Source of the DNA: Setophaga petechia
Taxonomy: Eukaryota; Chordata; Aves; Passeriformes; Parulidae
Length of the DNA: 64,000 nucleotides
Assembly: GCA_024362935.1 (NCBI GenBank)
Contig: JANCRA010000007.1
Location: 16,710,003-16,774,002, forward strand
Reading direction: 5' to 3'
The notes under the pieces were generated by a model that had not been told where the DNA came from, searched no databases, and saw nothing but the letters and a program-made list of their open reading frames with translations. A program made the position numbers and the translations under genes. How positions within the stretch are numbered: the stretch's first letter is position 1; every line of letters begins with the position of its first letter. Of this stretch, positions 54,401 to 63,400 are shown one piece after another.

Positions 54401-57400
54401 CTCATGGCTGCTCTGTGAAAAGAGTGTTACTTTTGCAAAATGTTATATCCAACTGAATGTTAATATTTCAGTCAAGGAAAAAGAAACCCTGTTCATAGCC
54501 AGAGTTCTGTACTCCAGCTTTGATTTAAATAACATTGTAGACAGTACAAAGTTTGCAATTCCTCACATACAATATTCTATTGCTACACGCATCAACTAGG
54601 TCTTCATGATAACTTTCATTCCATGCATCTCAAGGAGGAAACAAAGCAGTAATTTTACAATTGCCTTAAGTTTTCTGCTGGAGCTGATGTAGCCTATAAT
54701 TTTCTCATAGGCTGTGGACATACTACTGTTTGTTCTGTCTGTATATTAAGATGCTAACTAAATGCAGAAAAATGCCACTCAAGAATATAACTGTCTTGCT
54801 TTGGTACTTAAAAAAATTGACATAATTTTCTAGAAGTATGCTTAGGGTACAAATTATTGCAGAGTAATAGTTATGCATTTAACTTGAACTTCATTTAATA
54901 TTTTAGATCAATATCTCAAAGAATTAGACTATAAAAATGATATGAGAAAAAATCCAACCTGTTCTTCCATTTGTCAAATCATTCTTCATGAAGAATGAGA
55001 GAGGGAATCTTACAGAAATACTGTCAGTTCATGTTCAGATGCCCAAAGTTTTTTAAAAGATATCTAAGATGTTACTGTTGAAAACAGTTATTTTATTTTA
55101 TATAAATGCTATTCCTACTATTCTTACAGTTATCCCTTCTCACATACTCAGTGTACTGGTTGAAATGCCTCTGGTGCTGTGCAAGAATACTTCATATAAA
55201 GCCTAATTGTAGCAAAATACTCCTAAAAACATGAAATTGATTCAGTTAGACTGTTAAAGTAGGAAAACAAAGTTAGAAGCAAAGGACTAACACAAATGTG
55301 TCTAGTGAATTAATGCAAAGTCTTCATCAGAATACAGTGAGGAGAGTGTGTTGAGCTGTATGTCAGCTAGTGCAGGGTCTGTACCCTGGAGATAAACGTA
55401 AGCAATGACTGCTGCTAATCATTTACTCTTCTGTGTGTTTTAGTGAACAGACTGGCCCGCTCCAAGTACTGCTGAGCCAGGAGGTACCACTGGAACCCAA
55501 CAAAGAAGTGGAATTTGGGTCCAGTTCTTTCTTCCACCCACCTGCTTCCTGCCATGAATTGCACTCATCATTATATCCAGAGTCTTCCTCCTTGCCCCCT
55601 TCTGAAAGCAACCCATCCAACAGGATCTCTCCAAACTTCCAGTCTGCTTCTGCTGATTTTCATGACCAAGTTCCCTCTTTTCCTCATAGGCAAGGGTTGG
55701 CAGAGAGGTCTGCAAGAACTGAGAATGAAGCCCACAAGAGTGGGGAATTTGCTGACACGACAGCCACAGGGCTAAAAGACTATAGGGATTGCTGCAGTAG
55801 CAGCACGTTAGAAGAGGTTCATAACGTAATGCCTGTTCTCACACCTCAGTACCAATCCAAGGCTAACACAGTAAACTCTGGGTCTTTGCCTACACTCTTT
55901 CCCTATCCACATCCAGCACAAGCAGCATCTCCTGAAAAGGACAGCCAGCACAGTCCTTGTTCCAAACTTGCAAGCTCTCCAGTGCGGCCCAGCATTGATC
56001 TTTTAGGGGCCTATCATGCAATGACCCCTGCAACTTCATCCCCTGCACAGCAGTGCTCCTCGGATCCTTTGCAGAAAAATAAGTACTACACAGCAAACAG
56101 CCAGGAGATTTTATTTCCCTCACAGGGTGAATATGGCACAGCAGACAGTTCTAAATCTGAGGCTTTTAGTACAAAGGGACACGTTCGCTCCTTGGCAGAG
56201 CAGTTTCAGAAAATGCATGCAGTCTCCCAGAGAAAAGGTACTCGTGAAAAAGACTGGATTACTGCAGTGTGTCAGGATGAGAAGTCTCCAAAGTTAACAC
56301 AAAAATCTTTCAGCAACCATTCATCTTCCGGTTACAGACAGCTAATCCATCAAAACCAAGAAAATAAAACCCAGTCTTCTGAAAAATTACACTCAACTGT
56401 GGATATTAGGGATGGGGTAGTTTCTTTGAAGGGTTTTAGTGCCCAACATGTTGCTTCTGTGAGTTTTTGTTCTCACAGTGAAGAACTGTGTAGAAGAGGT
56501 GGACAGAATATGGCAGACCCTGTGTCCTACGTGGAAAGGCACTGTCATGATGGAGGAATGAAAGAGGTGGATGATGGAGCTGCTAGTAGCATGGTTGCCT
56601 CTATGCCTGTGGACCATTGGGTGAATAATGTTTCTAGGTGTTACAGTTCTCAGAAGGCTAATAAGAATACTGAATGGCTTCCTGTACCTGGGAGGAGTCC
56701 ACTCCTTTCTGATCAGAGAGCAGTTGGAGATGACTTGAGCAGGATCCCAGTACACCTGCATCCACAGTGGAATCAAGACACAGAACAGGAGCTCTCAGAA
56801 CTGGAATCCCTCTATCAGACTAGTCTGCAGGCATCTCAGGCCGCTAGGCCTTTCTTGGGAAGACAGGACAGTGCTAGGTATCCATTTGACCAATCAGGTA
56901 AGAATGCTGCAGTTGTTTTTCTTGGTTGACCTGCCTATGTACTCCAGTGTAGGTGAAGACATGTTTTCCAGTCGATTTGGTTAAATGGGTATTAATTTGT
57001 GCACAGATGCAGAAAAATTCAGGTTGTAGACTCTGGAAACTTTCCAGCTAACTAGAGAAAGCAGTGTCATAGCACTGCCTGGGGTGGCTACAGAGTAGCT
57101 GTTGATCATGGCAAACATCTGTTAAGAGTAACATAGAAATAATTGATCCTGTTTTCAAGTAGAGAGCTAGCTGCTTATGTCAGGCTAATAAATTTTGCTC
57201 TTTAAAAGTCCTGCACCCCCTCTGGAATTTATTAAACTGTTTCTATCCCTGATGCTAATGTTTTCCACATTGGTGAATTTTAACTGATTGTATTGTAATT
57301 GAGAATTTGGTCTGTATCTGGTTGAGGGAAATAACTTTTAAAAGTTTATCAAGATCTGAGAGTTGAACCTGTGTTTTGCTAAGGATTGCCTGCTTTAAGT

Positions 57401-60400
57401 TCTGGAAAGTTCTTGTGAAAGCAGCACTGAGGGTACATGAGGTTCCATGAGACCTTGTGGATTAGTAGATGACGAAAGAAAGCGAACAGATTCCATCAGT
57501 GAGGACATCCAGCTGTTGCTGGAGACATTCAGTTAGAATCTGATGACAGCAATCTGGTTCCACTTAAACTGATCTAATCTTCTGCCTGAGATAGGGCAAC
57601 CATGTTTCTCTGCTTCACAAGTGAAGCAAATTTCTTTATAATCTGTGTCATAGCATTAAAGCTATGAATTTTCTGGTTAAATACAAGGCAGCCTGAAATT
57701 GGATGGGCACCAGGGTGACACAGATACAGCTGTACACATATGATGTATATTGCAATGAATACATACACAGGACAGGTTCTCCCCTGCCCTACAGCCTTAG
57801 CAGTGGAGCCCCTATCATTGCTGACGATGTCAGACCTGACTGTGACCAGAGTGAGTACTGCAGTAAGGTCTTGAGCAGGCTTTTGTTGAACAGCTTGAGT
57901 TTTCTCTGGAACTCTTGTGTCTTGCAGTCTGTTCACAGACCACTTAAGACATCAAAATGTGGCCATTTACCATTTGTTATCCTGTTGGTTTACTTTCAGA
58001 GTTAGGCAGGATCTGACTTCACAACTTTGCAGATACTGTCATGCATGGGCTTGAATCAGAAGGTCATTCTACTTAGTTGAATGATTTTGGAAGTTCTTTC
58101 TGGAAATCTACCAGCATAAAGCCCAGTTGCTTTAGTGGTAGCTGGAGTTTCAGAGTTCTGTCATCAAATGACCCATTTCTTATGCTGACTTTTCTTGCCT
58201 ATTTTCCCACCACATATTTGATGAGAGATAGGGATATTCTGCTAAAGTGAAGTTTGTATTTGAGATCATCTGATTTGCTGTAACTTTCAGTTGTTTTTCC
58301 TAAGTTCTGCAAATTCTGTGTAAAACTGAAAAGTTTGAACCAGTGCATCTACTGTGATGAACTGGATGAAAATCACCTGGTTTTTTTGTTTTTTTTTTTA
58401 AGACCTAGTCCTAGGTCTAGGACTTTCTTTCTCTTAACTTGGATTACATATTCATTTTCAAATGCTGTTGAAACTTTGACCCATGTCCACTGGTTTTGTT
58501 AAACCTTTGCATTCAGAATCTTGATGAAATGTCTGTTTCATTAGAGGGGCTTTACAGCGCAGTTAAAGCTAAGCCAAATGCAACCACCTCAATGCAGAAA
58601 AGATGTTTTTATGAGCACATCACCTTTCTTTCTTTTTAGAGGAACTAAATCCCTGTGACCAGTTTAAATTAGGCCATTGATCTGTCTATTCCATGAGGAA
58701 TTTTAGGATTGTAAGTGGGATTGCACTGAAGTGAATTGTAGCAATCCTAGTTAAAAATAACACCTTTAAGTATTTAACCAGTGCAGAAAATGGCTGAGAA
58801 ATGGTAGCATTGAATGGGAGGTAGCAGGTGAATATGTGGGGAAGGGACCTGAGGCTGACTTTTTTATCCCAAATAACTTAATGTAACGTCCTTCTGGTAG
58901 CTGATCTTCTGTCTTTTTGGGCCCTTTAAACAATCTCACCTCTGCATCAGGCAAGTGTTGATGTGCAGTTAAATCATTTAAATCTTAAATAGTTCAATTA
59001 ACTGCTCCCCTGAAGCCTGCAGGAGGGCCAGGGAAGCAGGCATAGTATCCTGATAGGCTGTCTCCTTTTGAAATGTTGGGTGTTAGCTTGTATGCATGTT
59101 CCAAGGATCTGTGACTTCTTGTTCTGTGTGTGTAGTCCCTCTGTCCTTGCTGGAGTCAGACCTAAGGTAGTCAGAAATGTGCCATAACATGCAATCAGGT
59201 GTTGAATTTAACCAGTGTTTTCCTTCCAGTGTCTGTGAGCCCGGGTGTGAGGAAGCTGTCTGCTACAGCTGGCATGGGGCTGTCGAAAACCCCAACGGCG
59301 GAGATCGAGCGCAGTCTGTGTGGATCCAGTGCCTCTTCTGTCTCCAAGGTGATATTTTGGTACTTAAGATGTACTAGAGGGGGAAGGGCTCTCCCTGTGC
59401 AAGAAAGAATTTACAGTGGGATAAGTGAAGTACATTATGAAAAAGATACTGGGGTCATTTTTATTAATGTTAGAAAGAATTTTAAGTGCAGTCTAGCCCA
59501 GGATTAACTAGCTAAAATATAAGTGACTCATGCTGCACGCACTGCATGCAGTCAAATGAATGAAATTCTGGCTTGGAGGAAGACACTCCTGTAAACATTA
59601 AGATCTAGTCTCTTTCAGCTTGGTGACATGAATTCTCTTGCATCACAGCTGATGATAACTGCGTCTTAATTTTACCACTTGCAGGGACACAGGCTCTTTT
59701 TTTTTTCACTGTGTCACTACATATTTTTAAAGTGGGTGATAATTTGGTATTTGCTACAGTTGGTAGTTAGTCACCTCAGAGTGGGAGAACATTCTTTCTC
59801 ATTTTTTCAGGGAATGAAACTGTTTAAATAACTGGCAGTTACATATCACTGCCTGTATATGAAGATGTGGAAGTATTTTCAAGGGGAAATGACATTTCCT
59901 GTAATATCTCTGTACTTGTTAAAGGGAGCCCAAAGTCTGTTCCTTTATAGAACAGAAGAAAGGAAGGATGGAATAAACATTTCCCTTGCTAGCATAAGAT
60001 AAACAAGTTTCCAGCATTCATCAAATAATCCCAGATATTTTTTTTTTTTTGGTTATGAGAAGACTGTAGTATTTTATCATAAGACAACTGTCAGCTGCAG
60101 CCATGATTATCTCTCCAGGGGCAATGATGCCTGTAGCAACAGCCAGTCCTTTAGGTGGATTCATCCCACTAAAGACATTTTGTCCTGCCTTTAGGCACTT
60201 ACAAATCAATGTAAATGAGAATGCATCTCATTTAGACAAATCAATCTGTGTATATTTCCTAAGGTAAGAAATACTATAAGGAATAATACTTTTAATCAGC
60301 AGATCCAAACAGACCTATGTATCTTAAGTTTTCCAAGTAGTACCCAAGTGAAGGATTTTAGGAAGGAAAAGGTCATTAAATATCATTGAAATATGCTCCA

Positions 60401-63400
60401 TTATATTTCTATTCATTTTTTGCCTCTAATTATTGTACAAAATTGATGTTATGAAAAACCTTGTATGAAATGTGTGATATTGTCTGCAGGTCACATTTAC
60501 CAGAGAACATAGCAGGGAACCGGAAGAGGAGGAGATCTACAGTGCAGAGAATTTCCGTCGCATTGCTCGCAGTCTCAGCGGGACAGTTATCTCTAACAGA
60601 GAAGAGACCTTGGTCTCTTCTCACAGTTTTGTAAGTAGAATGATGTGCAGCTTTCCAAAGAGTTATCATCTGTGTGTAGGGTTGATGTTTTCTATGTCTT
60701 CATTTAGTACTTAACAAACAGGACAGAAGACGGCACAATAATAAACCATGATAGAAGCCTGTCTTTTTTCTTCTGTCTTTGGAAGAAGAATGAACTTTTA
60801 TATAAGTAGCAAAGCTGTCTTTTTCAGGCATCATTGCAGAGTGGTGACTGCTGCAGCTGATAGGCATGTCAGGTAACATTACTTGTCAGTATGCAGAGAC
60901 AGCCAGTATAAACATTTTTTTCAGTTGACTTAAAGTATTTTTAAGAAAGCTTCTGATACACCTATCATTTCCAAAAAAACCCACCAGTATCAATAGAAAC
61001 GTTTCTGCTCTCTTGTGAGTTTATTAAGCAAGTAGTATTTTTAGAGAGTAAAAGTCAACATTAAAGGGGAGGCAATTAAAGACTTGGTGCAGACAGTTAC
61101 ATACGCAAAATAACTAAAAGTAAGGGGATTGATCTTTCCTTTGTCCTTTCTGTTAAGTAGTCTTAGATGCAATTTGAAAGTGTCGGAAAAACAGTAACAG
61201 AGTGTTTAGCAACACAGCTAGATATAATGTCAAGTTTTGGCTTTGACTGAATTTTTTGCAAACTCTGCTCAAACTTTTATTTCAAACCAACTGTGTAACA
61301 GGTATAGAAGAGTCTCAGTTACGAAATCAGTTAGACAGGTTTCTCCAACTGCACCTCTCTGCTGTGTACCATAAACTAAATATGTCAACTTTGAAGAGTT
61401 TGCTTCTTAGCATGCTTTAGTTAAGGGCTCTGACATACCTGGAAGTGCTGGCAGAAGCAATTACAAACCTCTAGCTGTTCAAGATTTGCCCTTTCTGCTA
61501 AGGTTTCTATCCCCACAACATAAGTGGCCAGTAGAATGGTGGTCTGTTTCAAGTAAGTCACTGCACTCAAGTCTCTGATGGTTTGTTGTGCCATTCAGCC
61601 ATCCCTGCCTTTTGGGGTAGGTATCTCCTAATAGAGGCAAATGGTACAGCACAGGTAAATATTTCAGCTGTGACAGGTAAATCTGTTCACAGTCTGGAAT
61701 CAGAGCTTTCAATAAAGCCTGGTAGAAAATAGAAAAGAAGAATCAGCAATACTGTGTTTGATGGCTTGTATAGCATGCCATTTCCAATGCTGACTGGCCT
61801 GACATTGTTTGGTGTATTCAATTTGTCAGCCAAACCCCCAGGAGTGGTTTGTGTTTATTTTGACTTTTTGTTATAATTCCAGTCTAATGATCCTATGTAG
61901 CCCACCACTTCAGTAAGATCCTTACTGGATTGATGCAGTTTTTGTCTGTCTGTCTTTTTCACATACAGATGCATGTTTTTGTTCCAGTGACTCATCCCTT
62001 TCTTCCTTGGATCAACACCACCTTTGCTTGTTTCAACCCAACTCTGTGTTTACTCATCATTTTATGTTCTGTTCTTCTCCTTTCTCATTTTACAAAAGGA
62101 AGCACCAAATACGAGGAAAATGCCAGTGGACACCAGCCACCGTTCTTCCAGCTCCACTTCCCTTCCTTTCCCCCATGATCCTCCTGTATTTCCCTTTGAT
62201 CCCCAGCACAACCCAACCCAGGTGCAGCACCCACCCCATGATGTACTGATGCCCAGCATGGTGGGCAAGGCACGTAAACTGTCAGGTAATAATCACAGGA
62301 CTTTTCATCCTTCTTGGTGATCAGAAATATTGCTGAAGTACAGCTCCTCAGTTCTTGTCTTTCATAATGGAGTTTCACTATCTGCCTGAATTCCTCCAGA
62401 AATCTGGAAGGACAAATCACGTTTCTTCTTCTCTGTCCTTCAGAATTTTTCTGTGGTTCTGTGCTAACTGTGGATAACCAAAGCCAATAACCTTTATGGA
62501 AACATTACGATGGCTATATACAAAGTCATATCAACATTTTTATGAGTTATTTTCTTTAATATTAAAGTAGTAGTAAGACCCACCACCTTGTTTCCATGTG
62601 TAAGAGTACTTCCACAAATTACTCTTTCCCACGAATCACACATGTGCCAGTAGAAATAACTACTTCCTGCATGAAAATTATTTTCCTGTGACAGCATCAA
62701 AACCAGTTTGATCTGCCAGCCTTGGAATACTTTGTTGGGCTCCTCTATGATGAAACAAGGGGCTAGTAAAGAAATCTGTGACAGCAGCTGCAGTAGGATA
62801 AGGAGAGGAAATGCAGTGAGGAAAATGAATGGTGGAAAAGGTACAGCTAGCTTTTATTCAGAATTGCATGTCAGCCAGTAACTGGATGTACTAGTGGTTT
62901 CATTGTTCTTCTGTCACCTGCTGGCCACAGCTGATAGTTCAGAGAGGATGAAGCGAAAATTATAACTAAGCAAACCTTTTTTTAAAAATTTATTTCAGGA
63001 GATCAGAAGAACATCATCCAGAAGCTTCTGGTTGTGCCTGACAGGGGTGAAGCTTTCCAAGGTGAAGACTACCCAGGTGTGGCACTGAGCTATGGGAGTC
63101 TCCCTTGCGTACCCAAAGGCACCCTCTCCCAGGGGCAAAAGCCTCTTGTTAATTTGCATTTAGGAGGTGGAGCATCGAGAGTCTCTGGCCGTTTGCTGAA
63201 CACAAATTATCCTGCTGCACAAACAGCGACGTTACCAGATAAGCGAACAATGCTCTGGGGGAAACATGCTGGCGAGCCAGGCAAGAGTTTCCAAGAGGGC
63301 TTCCTCCAGCAGCCTTCACAACATCACATGCATGAATCTCATGCCATGGGTTGCAGAGTACCAGCCAGCACAGACTACAGCACTTTAAGAATACCACGTG

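Noticed and set aside
57574..57936. 120-codon minus-strand frame in intron 18
   Set aside because: Intronic and antisense, with no family resemblance. The hydrophobic stretch is not enough to support a gene.
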